Assembly (NCBI GenBank): GCA_002435705.1
Contig: DIVA01000013.1
Coordinates: forward strand, 1 to 7,208
DNA from: Bacteriovoracaceae bacterium UBA6144
GTDB taxonomy: Bacteria; Bdellovibrionota; Bacteriovoracia; Bacteriovoracales; Bacteriovoracaceae
DNA: 7,208 nucleotides
Direction: 5' to 3'
Within the stretch, counting starts at the first letter, position 1; every line of letters begins with the position of its first letter. This document shows positions 1-6,405 of the stretch, in pieces. The notes under the pieces are model-generated. The model worked only from the letters and a program-made list of their open reading frames with translations, searched no databases and was not told the DNA's origin. The translations under genes were made by a program, and so were the position numbers.

Positions 1-505
1 AGTTCGCCGGAGCCGGCGCCCACGGCTCTAAGGCATGGTATTCACGCTCCTGTGCCCTTAAGCAAGCAAACACCCCACCCCACAGACTCACCCCTTGCAA
101 CTCCTCTGGCAGACTCACCTGCGCCTCCAGCGTCCACTGCTTTTGGGTCTCAGTTTCTGAGAGCTGACAGCGAGACTGAAAACTCAAACGCAGGGGAGTG
201 TAAAAACTCTCCCGCGGCTTCTGAATCACCAAGGCCAGAGGTTGATTCAAGGGAGAAACTTGCAATTCAAGATAGGGGGCTGAAAAGTCTTCCTCATGTC
301 GGCGCAGCTGGAGAAATGTTTCCAAAACATCTGACTCCCAGAGCAGCCAATTTTTACGATAATCCTCTCCCATCTGCGCTTGCGTATGCCAGGGAGTCTT
401 AGGACCGATACATTGCATATTCCAGTAGATGATCCGTCCCACCTGATGGATCTGGGCGCTCACACTAAATTGCGACTGCGGGGTGTTTATGGGGACAAGC
501 TTCAT
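1..505 (-). CDS. DOMON-like (CBM9-like) domain protein, partial
   Basis: The minus strand is open from an ATG at 505 to the window edge (168 codons, no stop), so the C-terminus is missing. The translation resembles the DOMON-like type 9 carbohydrate-binding module family: LLWESDVLETFL at residues 54-65, YLELQVSPLNQ at 78-88, a Trp-led strand WTLEAQVSLPEEL at 124-136, and REYHALEPWAPAPAN near the edge, where the family usually continues into an FH motif. No signal peptide is seen, so a cytoplasmic location is likely. The biochemical role of the family is poorly known; sugar or haem/ligand binding is only suggested by the fold. An in-frame ATG also exists at 529 (adds MGFDYHGR), but 505 matches the family's usual N-terminus (MKLVPINTPQ). 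The GGGAGG directly abutting the 505 ATG is too close to be a normal ribosome site. It is divergent from the methyltransferase gene. I am confident that the frame is coding and moderately confident of the family. Confidence 0.68.
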   Translation of the reverse strand, partial: MKLVPINTPQSQFSVSAQIHQVGRIIYWNMQCIGPKTPWHTQAQMGEDYRKNWLLWESDVLETFLQLRRHEEDFSAPYLELQVSPLNQPLALVIQKPRESFYTPLRLSFQSRCQLSETETQKQWTLEAQVSLPEELQGVSLWGGVFACLRAQEREYHALEPWAPAPAN

Positions 506-519
506 CCTCCCATGATAAT
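492..519 (+). promoter_or_regulatory. Candidate sigma-70-type promoter for the methyltransferase gene
   Basis: GGGACA at 492-497 (four of six matches to TTGACA) is followed after 16 bp by GATAAT at 514-519 (five of six matches to TATAAT). Initiation would fall around 526, almost on the ATG at 528, which has no Shine-Dalgarno sequence. The -35 element would lie inside the opposite gene's first codons. This is a weak motif match and is supported mainly by its position. Confidence 0.25.
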
Positions 520-527
520 CAAATCCC

Positions 528-1637
528 ATGAATCGTGCAGCAGTTGAATGGACTTTTTTTTGTATCACCCCCTTAGGTCTTGAAGAGCTGGCAGCTCTCG
601 AATTGCAACATAAAATCACTATGCTCGGTCGCGACAGTGTTCAAATCAACCTGCTCAAAGGTGGCTTTGAAGTCACACTCCCATGGGAGCAGGGTCGAGG
701 ATTGGTGCATATCCTAAAGATTCCAACTCGCGTTCTGGTGCGCCTCTGTGTGTTTAAAGCGCGAGATTTTGCCAAGGCCTTCAACAAACTTAAATCCCTT
801 CCGTGGACACAATGGATAACTCATCCTGAAGTGGAGTTTGAAGTTTCTGCCAACGAATGCCGCCTGATTCAAACCACTCGCATGCGCGAAGTGAGTGAAG
901 ATGCACTTAAGGCTGCACTCAAAGCTTCACCTCTCTCTCTGCGCTACCAAAAAGAATCAATTGCTCCAGAAACAATTTATCTAAGAGGGGTCAAAGACGA
1001 GTGGACTGTCTCAATGGATCTTTGTGGCGACCCACTGTATAAGCGCGGACTCAGCCTCATAAAAGACCTCGCCCCCATTCGTGAAAACCTGGCGGCTGCC
1101 GCTCTTTTCGCTCTCAAAGACAAGCTTTCCCAAAAGCATCATCTGTGGGACCCCATGTGTGGATCTGGAACATTTGTGTTTGAGGCAGAGAACTTTCACC
1201 AACCCAGTCAGAGATTTTTTAGTTATCAAACCAGCGTGCTCAACCTCGGGGTCCCCCCATGGAAATCAAAAACCGGTGAACTTGAATCCCTTTTCTCATC
1301 TGCCAAGGGATCAGATATTTTAAGCGGGCTGATTGAAAAATTAGGCTCCCCTTTTTTTACTCATGATTTTTTCTCTCCCCCTCCTCAACTTGAAAGGCCT
1401 TCCGTGGTAGTGATGAACCCTCCCTACGGGGAAAGGATTAAACTGCCTGTGAGCATTGAAGTTTTCCAAAAAAATCTCATCGACCAGATTGATCAGCTAA
1501 AGATCAATGATGCTCTCATCGTAAAGCCCTTGAGCTGGCGCCCTTTTATCACTCAAAATTACTCCACTACTACCCTCTTTAGAGTCTCTAACGGTGGCAT
1601 TGACGTGGAGATGATTCATTTAAAGCGAAGATCTTAA
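528..1637 (+). CDS. THUMP-domain class I SAM-dependent RNA guanine-N2-methyltransferase (RlmL/TrmN-type)
   Basis: It is predicted to transfer a methyl group from S-adenosylmethionine to N2 of a guanine in structured RNA. Family members act on 23S rRNA G2445 (RlmL half of RlmKL) or on acceptor-stem G6 of tRNA (TrmN/Trm14), and the sequence does not decide which. The N-terminal ~165 residues form the ferredoxin-like/THUMP part and begin with the typical FFCITPLGLEELAALEL (residues 10-26). LYKRGL at 170-175 precedes the Rossmann domain. SAM-binding motif I is DPMCGSGTFVFEA at 208-220, an acidic GSDI follows at 261-264, and the catalytic motif IV is NPPYGER at 297-303. At 369 residues it has the length of stand-alone family members, not of the fused RlmKL. 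ATG 528 is the first ATG after an in-frame TAA at 516-518 and gives the family's N-terminus. No Shine-Dalgarno is visible. The next gene starts 33 bp downstream. Confidence 0.9.
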   Translation: MNRAAVEWTFFCITPLGLEELAALELQHKITMLGRDSVQINLLKGGFEVTLPWEQGRGLVHILKIPTRVLVRLCVFKARDFAKAFNKLKSLPWTQWITHPEVEFEVSANECRLIQTTRMREVSEDALKAALKASPLSLRYQKESIAPETIYLRGVKDEWTVSMDLCGDPLYKRGLSLIKDLAPIRENLAAAALFALKDKLSQKHHLWDPMCGSGTFVFEAENFHQPSQRFFSYQTSVLNLGVPPWKSKTGELESLFSSAKGSDILSGLIEKLGSPFFTHDFFSPPPQLERPSVVVMNPPYGERIKLPVSIEVFQKNLIDQIDQLKINDALIVKPLSWRPFITQNYSTTTLFRVSNGGIDVEMIHLKRRS

Positions 1638-1658
1638 GTCAAATCTCCTAGGCTCCGA

Positions 1659-1664
1659 TATAAT
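1659..1664 (+). promoter_or_regulatory. Consensus -10 box (TATAAT) abutting the exported-protein gene
   Basis: A perfect TATAAT lies six bases before the ATG at 1671, within the word CGATATAAT (1656-1664), which recurs exactly at 6688-6696. Only a poor -35 (TTAAGT at 1634-1639, 19 bp away) is visible. Initiation about seven bases downstream of the box would coincide with the A of the start codon, giving a leaderless mRNA. This fits the absence of any Shine-Dalgarno sequence before 1671. Confidence 0.5.
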
Positions 1665-1670
1665 AAGTGT

Positions 1671-2039
1671 ATGAAATGGTTCCTTCTCACTTTTTTACTC
1701 ACTCCGCTTGCTCACGCCCGCTGCACAGATATGGTGGTCGCTCAGTGGCGTCTGAACCTCAGTGAGAAAAACATTTCTCTTGTTAACTTCGCTCCCCAGG
1801 CCGTCAAAATTTGTCGAGACCCTGCAGCTCCTGTTACTTGGGTTTTAGAAGTGAAGAAAGGCCGCAATCAAGTGAGCTACCCTGTGGATTTACCACAGAT
1901 GCCTAAAGGCATGGATCTATTGACCAGTGACCTTGACCTCTATTTCGAGGCTCCTCTTCCATTGTGGGCGAAGAAATCTCAGCTTCGTCTCATAAATAAA
2001 AATGACCAGAGTGTTCTTGCAAGCGGGGAAATGAAATGA
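1671..2039 (+). CDS. Small exported protein of unknown function
   Basis: I do not recognise a family. The 122-residue product starts with a clear Sec signal peptide: Lys2, a hydrophobic core WFLLTFLLTPL, and an AHA cleavage motif after residue 16, leaving a mature protein of about 106 residues. The mature part has two cysteines (18 and 48), which could form a disulfide in the periplasm, and alternating hydrophobic stretches (VTWVLEV at 55-61, SQLRLINK at 103-110) suggesting a beta-rich fold. No transmembrane segment follows the signal peptide and there is no lipobox. The stop overlaps the start of the downstream cyclic-nucleotide-binding gene (ATGA at 2036-2039), so the two are almost certainly co-transcribed and translationally coupled. 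No Shine-Dalgarno precedes the ATG; a -10 box sits immediately upstream. A real gene by signal peptide and coupling; function unknown. Confidence 0.8.
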   Translation: MKWFLLTFLLTPLAHARCTDMVVAQWRLNLSEKNISLVNFAPQAVKICRDPAAPVTWVLEVKKGRNQVSYPVDLPQMPKGMDLLTSDLDLYFEAPLPLWAKKSQLRLINKNDQSVLASGEMK

Positions 2040-2392
2040 GCCAGCCAGGAAAAAAAACTCTCAAAAAATTTGATGTCCTCATCCAAGAGGGAGAGCGTTC
2101 CACTGCGATGTACCTCTTGCAATCAGGCCAGTTGGTTGTCACAAAGAAGAAACAAGGATCAGAGGATATTCAATTAGGTTTTATCTACTCCGGTGAACTG
2201 GTTGGAGAGATGAGTTTTTTAGATAATGAACCACGCTCCGCAACCGTGCGTGCTGTTTCAGATTGTGAGGTCATTGAAATTCCCAATGCACTCATGGAAA
2301 AAGTCATCGATAACCAGCCTGCGTGGTTTAGAACTCTACTACGTACTCTGACCGAAAGACTTAGAAAGACGAATGCTCGGGTGCGGATCTAA
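2036..2392 (+). CDS. Stand-alone cyclic-nucleotide-binding domain (CNBD) protein
   Basis: A single CRP/PKA-type cyclic-nucleotide-binding beta-barrel makes up nearly the whole 118-residue protein. Residues 10-33 give the usual start (FDVLIQEGE, then MYLLQSGQ). The phosphate-binding cassette is GELVGEMSFLDNEPRSATV (53-71), retaining the Glu58 and Arg67 expected to contact ribose and cyclic phosphate; the spacing and PRSATV ending resemble PKA regulatory subunits. A C-terminal amphipathic helix (LLRTLTERLRKTNARVR) follows. There is no DNA-binding helix-turn-helix or enzymatic output domain, so it probably acts by protein-protein contact in the cytoplasm. cAMP is the likeliest ligand by family, but this is not shown. 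A weak site (GGGGA at 2025-2029) precedes an ATG that overlaps the stop of the exported-protein gene. Its last ten codons overlap the end of the convergent U32-like gene. A second CNBD protein at 5871-6296 is a paralogue. Confidence 0.88.
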   Translation: MSQPGKKTLKKFDVLIQEGERSTAMYLLQSGQLVVTKKKQGSEDIQLGFIYSGELVGEMSFLDNEPRSATVRAVSDCEVIEIPNALMEKVIDNQPAWFRTLLRTLTERLRKTNARVRI

Positions 2393-3491
2393 TCACAGAC
2401 TTCGTAGGAGTTCCACTCACCCAAGGGATGAAGCCAATCTCCTGAGAATCGATCGATTCACAGTCTTGAAAATTTGAATTTTTCATCCAAACCAGTTTCG
2501 CTCTTTTAATTTTTCCAAGGGGCGAGACGACTTCGATCTCTTGACCCACGGAGAGTTTTTTTCCGAGCACTTTGACCGCTAACCAAAAAGATTTCTTTCC
2601 ATCGATCACTTCTGCGATGATGTCAGGAGACTTTTGTAAGTGTGGATTAGTGAGTTTATCAAAAAGGACATCCGATTTATTGATGTTCCAATAACCACGC
2701 ATCCACTCTTTACTCCACTCACTCTTAAGGGCATGGCAATCTTGTGGCGAACGGATAAATTGCCGGACCATCTTCTGCGCCGTCATACTCTCCAAGCGAT
2801 CATCGATTCGATAAAAACTTAAGCCACTTGAGGCAAGCTCCTCGAAGCGATCAATGAGCGCGAGATCCTTGGGGTGAAACATGAAGGTGCCATGTTCATT
2901 TTCGAGAAGAGGAAAACCTTTGTGGGGTGACTCCACACTCGCACCTATCGCCTGCAACTCCACTTGTAAATCATTCTGATGCAAAGGCGAGAGAAGCTTT
3001 CTGGGAGAATGAAAGAGCAACAGAGGCCCCAAGGCCAGAAGCTCCGTTTGAAGTTTTAAAACATCACTCCAGATTTGAATGGTTTTTTGCGGCAGCTCGT
3101 TTGAGAGAATTATTCCTTTAAGCCGCTCCCCTAATCGCTGCTTCCAACTCTCTACTGCCCACTGATTATGGTGCCCGGCCTCCAGATGCAGCCATATGTC
3201 TTGGGTTGTATGGTCTCTAAGCCATAAAGCAGCCCCCGCATCTTTGACTCGTACACTTGAAATAAAATCCGTTGACCAATTATGCGTGAAAGAACGGAAG
3301 CGAGGCTCTTCCATCAAAGCATCCCACTCCAGATGCAATTTAAATCCTCGCGCGTACGCCTCTTTGATTAGACTCTCTTCCAGCTCGCTCGGGTTTCGAG
3401 AAAACGGTTTTCGAGCGATGATCAATTCCACGAGAGAAGTATCTAGTTGCGAGAGATCGGTTTGATTCGTCAGATAAATTCTTGCAATCAT
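2361..3491 (-). CDS. Divergent U32-family (COG0826-like) protein lacking the Fe-S cysteines
   Basis: The 376-residue product retains the landmarks of the 'peptidase U32' family, now known mostly as RNA and ubiquinone hydroxylases. These are a RVKDAGAALWL strand (81-91), GIILSNELPQ (126-135; compare the family's LSREL), a LLALGPLLLFHSPRKLL region (151-167) and FPLLENEHGTFMFHPKDL (193-210) with the following RIDDRLES (228-235). The position where Fe-S members have a Ser-x-Arg-Cys-type motif reads HSPRKLL, and only two cysteines (252, 344) exist, neither in the canonical place. It therefore should not bind the usual [4Fe-4S] cluster. A C-terminal beta-barrel-like segment (about 290-335; VGQEIEVVSPLGKIK) resembles the U32 C-terminal domain. 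Its ATG overlaps the stop of the TrhP-like gene by four bases (3488-3491), so the two are one operon and may form a heteromeric complex. The 3' end overlaps the convergent CNBD gene by 32 bp. The family is inferred from motifs; function unknown. Confidence 0.75.
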   Translation of the reverse strand: MIARIYLTNQTDLSQLDTSLVELIIARKPFSRNPSELEESLIKEAYARGFKLHLEWDALMEEPRFRSFTHNWSTDFISSVRVKDAGAALWLRDHTTQDIWLHLEAGHHNQWAVESWKQRLGERLKGIILSNELPQKTIQIWSDVLKLQTELLALGPLLLFHSPRKLLSPLHQNDLQVELQAIGASVESPHKGFPLLENEHGTFMFHPKDLALIDRFEELASSGLSFYRIDDRLESMTAQKMVRQFIRSPQDCHALKSEWSKEWMRGYWNINKSDVLFDKLTNPHLQKSPDIIAEVIDGKKSFWLAVKVLGKKLSVGQEIEVVSPLGKIKRAKLVWMKNSNFQDCESIDSQEIGFIPWVSGTPTKSVIRSAPEHSSF

Positions 3492-4696
3492 GACTCGCCT
3501 CGAAAGAGACGGATAACCTGCCCCTTAAGAGCACGAGGCTCATAAGGCAATCTAACCAGTGAGGCAGGTTTCGTTTTATCCAAAACTTCAAAGTCAGCAG
3601 CTAAGATCTTTGAGGTATCAAGGCGAATGGCCGCTCCTCTAAAAGGCAGAAGCTCTAAATGCGTATGAGGCGTAAATCCATGACGGCAATCAATCAGTAA
3701 ACCTGATGCAGGATTTGATTCCAGCACCACCGCTGCCATCAACCAAGGGCTATCAAGATGTTCTTCTTTATCATAGACAGAGTCTTTCCCCGCAGGAGCC
3801 AGAAGGCTGGCCGTGGTTGCCTCTCGGTGTGGGAGTTTTCTTAATTCCTGTTCCCACTCACCCCAAGGAGCGGCTTCGAAACTTCCATGCTCTTTCCAAT
3901 AGTCTAGCGCCGCACGGTAAATACGAGTGGTGCTCGCGGCATAAAGAAGACTCTTCATGCGGCCTTCAATTTTGAGTGATTGAATGCCTTCTTTAATAAA
4001 GTAAACCAGAGCGTCTAGACCTTCGAGATCTTTAGAGCTCATGAAGTGGGAAACTTTTTTGGATTGATCTTCAAATTCTATGTCATAGCTAAAGCGGCAG
4101 CTGTGAGCGCACCCTCCTCGATTGGAGTCACGCCCTTGGGTGTAGTTTGAAATCACACAATGGCCAGAGTAAGCCATGCACATCGCTCCATGGACGAAAA
4201 GCTCCATCTCCACTTGAGACAATCTTCCCAGCGCGCCTGCGTCCTGAATGGTGACTTCTCGACCCAGCACCACTCGTTTGGCCCCTAACTCCTTCCAGGC
4301 CATGACACCCTGAAGATTGAGCACCGAGGCCTGAGTGGAGACATGCAACTCCAAAGGTCCATGCTTCTCCACCAGAAGAGCGACTCCTGGATCAGAGACG
4401 ATCACAGCGTCGACCTGAATAGATTTGAGAAAGGAGATAAAGTCCGGAAGTTCTTTGAGATCTTCGTCGTGCAAAAATCCGTTGAGGACCACATACACAC
4501 GCGCGCCGTGGGAGTGAGCAAAAGCGACTCCTTCACTCAACTGCTCCCTGGTAAAATTATCTGCCGCAGCTCTCAGACCGTAGTCCTGGCCGGCACAATA
4601 GACGGCATTAGCGCCATAAAGGATGGCCGTTTTAAGTTTATCGAGATTTCCTGCCGGGCTTAAAAGCTCGGGAATAAAATAATGGGGCTGACTCAT
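3488..4696 (-). CDS. trhP: U32-family tRNA uridine-34 hydroxylase, TrhP-like
   Basis: TrhP-type proteins hydroxylate C5 of wobble uridine 34 in tRNA, the first step towards cmo5U/mcmo5U, using prephenate and an Fe-S cluster. The N-terminus PELLSPAGNLDKLKTAILYG (9-28) and the acidic SDPG (101-104), HVSTQASVLN (118-127) and LGREVT (144-149) motifs are typical of the TrhP/RlhA/UbiU superfamily. The Fe-S cysteines are all present as C173-x6-C180-x15-C196-x3-C200 in the block FVHGAMCMAYSGHC...RGGCAHSC, followed by LKIEGRMKS (241-249) and a PHREATTASLL segment (289-299) comparable to the HR-x-YTTG stretch of TrhP. At 402 residues it is a little shorter than E. coli TrhP/YegQ, which it resembles more than UbiU or RlhA. 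Assignment within the superfamily is by motif memory only. It is the first gene of a two-gene operon with the cysteine-less U32 relative. No good Shine-Dalgarno is visible before the ATG. Confidence 0.85.
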   Translation of the reverse strand: MSQPHYFIPELLSPAGNLDKLKTAILYGANAVYCAGQDYGLRAAADNFTREQLSEGVAFAHSHGARVYVVLNGFLHDEDLKELPDFISFLKSIQVDAVIVSDPGVALLVEKHGPLELHVSTQASVLNLQGVMAWKELGAKRVVLGREVTIQDAGALGRLSQVEMELFVHGAMCMAYSGHCVISNYTQGRDSNRGGCAHSCRFSYDIEFEDQSKKVSHFMSSKDLEGLDALVYFIKEGIQSLKIEGRMKSLLYAASTTRIYRAALDYWKEHGSFEAAPWGEWEQELRKLPHREATTASLLAPAGKDSVYDKEEHLDSPWLMAAVVLESNPASGLLIDCRHGFTPHTHLELLPFRGAAIRLDTSKILAADFEVLDKTKPASLVRLPYEPRALKGQVIRLFRGES

Positions 4697-4743
4697 GAGG
4701 GTGTGTTTACCAAAATCTCTTCGTAAGATAAACTCAAACTAAC
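4697..4743. promoter_or_regulatory. Divergent intergenic region between trhP-like and SGNH-like genes
   Basis: These 47 bp separate two divergently oriented operons and must carry or border both promoters. On the plus strand TTTACC (4706-4711), a 17-bp gap and TAAACT (4729-4734) form a weak candidate promoter whose start would lie within a few bases of the ATG at 4744. On the minus strand I see no convincing -35/-10 pair. Neither gene has a Shine-Dalgarno sequence. Confidence 0.3.
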
Positions 4744-5862
4744 ATGTTGATAAAACTTATAATTGCCATTCCCGCGGGCCTCCTCCTTTTTAGCTCATAC
4801 TGGCTCTATGATCGGTACTCCACCTATCGGGGCGGCATCTTTCCCACACCTTACGAGTTCAGCACCACCACAGATCAGATTGCTGTAGAGGCCCCGATTC
4901 TTCTCATGGGCGATCGCATGGCATTGCACCTGGCCCGCTTTAAAGAAAACCTTGCTCTGGAAATTTCTCAAGGTTTATCAAAACCCATAAAAATTGAAGT
5001 TTTAGCTTCTGAATATGATGGGATCCACCGCACCCTAGAAAAGGCCGAACACATCACCAAATGGCCAAAGCTTATTCTCTACACCGGCGGCTCAACAGAG
5101 CTGTTTGAAGAGCGCTTTTTAAAATCACAAATACCCAAGGTTCGCACGAACATTGCCCGTTACCAAGACGATCAGTGGCGCACGCTTTTAATGATTTGGC
5201 CCACCTTCGCTAGATTTTTATATGAGCCACTTCAGAGAGTTAAACTTCCCAGCGATGTGACCTTGAATGAAAAAGAAATCACTGAGGTTGAGTATCAAGC
5301 ACGCCTAGAATTAAACTACCAGCTCTATGAAATCCTGCTTAACCGTTTTGTCGAAGTGGCGCGGGAGAATAAGCAAAATATCATTCTGATGACAGTGCCG
5401 GTGAATCTGGATATTGAACCCCGCAAAACCTGCAGCCTCACCTACACCGAGAAAGTCAAAAAAGAAATCGAGGAGATCAAAATTCTCATCAAGAATCAGG
5501 ACTACAAATCAGCCTACCCAAAGTCGCAAGACTTAACGCTGGCGACTCTGGCCAATGCCGAAGTCTTCTGGCTGCACGGTCGAGTCGCCATGAAGCTTGG
5601 GAAAAAGATGGAAGCCAAAGAAAATTTAAAAAAAGCTGCGGCCTTTGATTGTGAGTTTTGGCGCTCCAATGAGGTGACGAATAATATCATTCGTAAAGTC
5701 GCCCAAGAACAACGAGTCACCCTCTACGATTTTGCTGAAGTGCTCGAGGGGCAGTGGACTCTTAACACCACATTTTTTGATGATATCTATCCACAAAATC
5801 TTTATTACGACAAAGCTGTTCAAACACTTTCGGTAGCTATCCGTAAGATGCTCAAAATCTAG
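4744..5862 (+). CDS. Membrane-anchored SGNH-hydrolase-fold protein with TPR-like insertion, probably non-catalytic
   Basis: The N-terminus (residues 3-20, hydrophobic, Lys4) is a signal anchor with no obvious cleavage site, so the rest should face the periplasm. An SGNH/GDSL-like domain follows. Block I is LLMGDRMALHLA (53-64), with Arg58 where the nucleophilic Ser of GDS is expected. KLILYTGGSTELFE (109-122) occupies the place of the Gly-x-Asn-Asp block. NIILMTVPVNLDIEP (212-226) is the strand preceding an inserted helical region (about 233-300, WLHGRVAMKLGKKMEAKENLKKAA), which looks like one or two TPR-like helical pairs. Then DCEFWRSNEVTNNIIRKVA (302-320) and the last block FFDDIYPQ (344-351) follow, with Tyr349 where the catalytic His of DxxH should be. 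SGNH proteins with internal TPRs and a conserved 'RxN...II' segment are known from deltaproteobacteria. Loss of Ser and His argues for a binding or scaffold role instead of hydrolysis. A CNBD gene follows 8 bp later. Confidence 0.7.
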   Translation: MLIKLIIAIPAGLLLFSSYWLYDRYSTYRGGIFPTPYEFSTTTDQIAVEAPILLMGDRMALHLARFKENLALEISQGLSKPIKIEVLASEYDGIHRTLEKAEHITKWPKLILYTGGSTELFEERFLKSQIPKVRTNIARYQDDQWRTLLMIWPTFARFLYEPLQRVKLPSDVTLNEKEITEVEYQARLELNYQLYEILLNRFVEVARENKQNIILMTVPVNLDIEPRKTCSLTYTEKVKKEIEEIKILIKNQDYKSAYPKSQDLTLATLANAEVFWLHGRVAMKLGKKMEAKENLKKAAAFDCEFWRSNEVTNNIIRKVAQEQRVTLYDFAEVLEGQWTLNTTFFDDIYPQNLYYDKAVQTLSVAIRKMLKI

Positions 5863-5870
5863 GAGTCGCC

Positions 5871-6296
5871 ATGGAATACGAACAAATCAAACTTAAACAA
5901 GATCAAGTTCTCTGCCGCGAAGGTGATAAAGAAAATGATCTCTACATCATTGAAAGTGGTGAGCTGCTGGTTTGTATCCGTAAAGGCTCACAGGTGACTC
6001 CGATTGCTTATCTCTCAGATGGAGAATACATCGGAGAGCTCTCCTTTTTTGACGACAAGCCTAGGGGTGCTGACATCATCGCACTCAAGCCCACTACACT
6101 GATGAAAATTCCGGCCGCGGAGGTTCGTAAAAACTTCCCCTCATGGATGGGAACACTGGGACATGTGATGTCGTCGAAAATCAGAAAACTCGATGATGTC
6201 ATCCGCCAGAAAGGCATCAAAAAAGCCTCGGCTGAATCCATCAAGCCCCTAGACGTGGCCCAACAAACTAAATACTTTCAAATCCTGAGTAAATAA
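5871..6296 (+). CDS. Stand-alone cyclic-nucleotide-binding domain (CNBD) protein with short C-terminal extension
   Basis: This 141-residue protein consists of one CNBD (residues about 5-110) and a basic/polar tail of about 28 residues. The phosphate-binding cassette is GEYIGELSFFDDKPRGAD (51-68), with Glu56 and Arg65 at the ligand-contacting positions. It closely parallels the 2036-2392 protein (GE-x2-GE-[LM]-SF-x-D-x2-PR-x-A, then a similarly placed Trp and a C-terminal helix rich in Arg/Lys), so the two are paralogues. The cassette departs from the usual PRxAT at position 68 (Asp instead of Thr), which may alter ligand preference. No HTH or catalytic output domain is present. AGGAG at 5861-5865 is well placed before the ATG, and the gene follows the SGNH-like gene with an 8-bp gap, so they form an operon that ends at the hairpin at 6305. 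Predicted to be cytoplasmic; ligand and partner are not known. Confidence 0.87.
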   Translation: MEYEQIKLKQDQVLCREGDKENDLYIIESGELLVCIRKGSQVTPIAYLSDGEYIGELSFFDDKPRGADIIALKPTTLMKIPAAEVRKNFPSWMGTLGHVMSSKIRKLDDVIRQKGIKKASAESIKPLDVAQQTKYFQILSK

Positions 6297-6304
6297 ATCA
6301 TATC

Positions 6305-6332
6305 GGGCCATAGATAAGTGTGGCCCATTTAT
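6305..6332 (+). terminator. Terminator-like hairpin after the SGNH-CNBD operon
   Basis: GGGCCA (6305-6310) pairs perfectly with TGGCCC (6321-6326) across a 10-nt loop, starting 8 bp after the CNBD stop. ATTTAT follows at 6327-6332 and could extend the stem by pairing with ATAAAT at 6293-6298, leaving a 6-nt bulge. The T-tract is poor (ATTTATCTT), so this is a plausible but imperfect rho-independent terminator. A second weaker stem lies just downstream (GTCC 6341-6344 with GGAC 6362-6365). Confidence 0.5.
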
Positions 6333-6405
6333 CTTCCCCAGTCCCAAACTTACCCCATTTTGGACGCATCTTGTCCCCTCAGAAACGATTTAAGCCCCTC
6401 TAGGC

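Noticed and set aside
52..402. Plus-strand open frame of 116 codons
   Set aside because: It lies wholly antisense to the DOMON-like gene, is Pro/Ser-rich low-information sequence, and has no ribosome site; the minus strand gives family-like motifs.
554..561. Run of eight Ts near the methyltransferase start as a possible slippery site
   Set aside because: The uninterrupted frame gives a full family-like protein, so no frameshift is needed; a simple Phe-Phe codon context explains it.
3706..4663. Plus-strand open frames inside the TrhP-like gene (3706-3975, 4343-4663)
   Set aside because: They are shadows of a gene with intact family motifs on the opposite strand; no start signals or domains.
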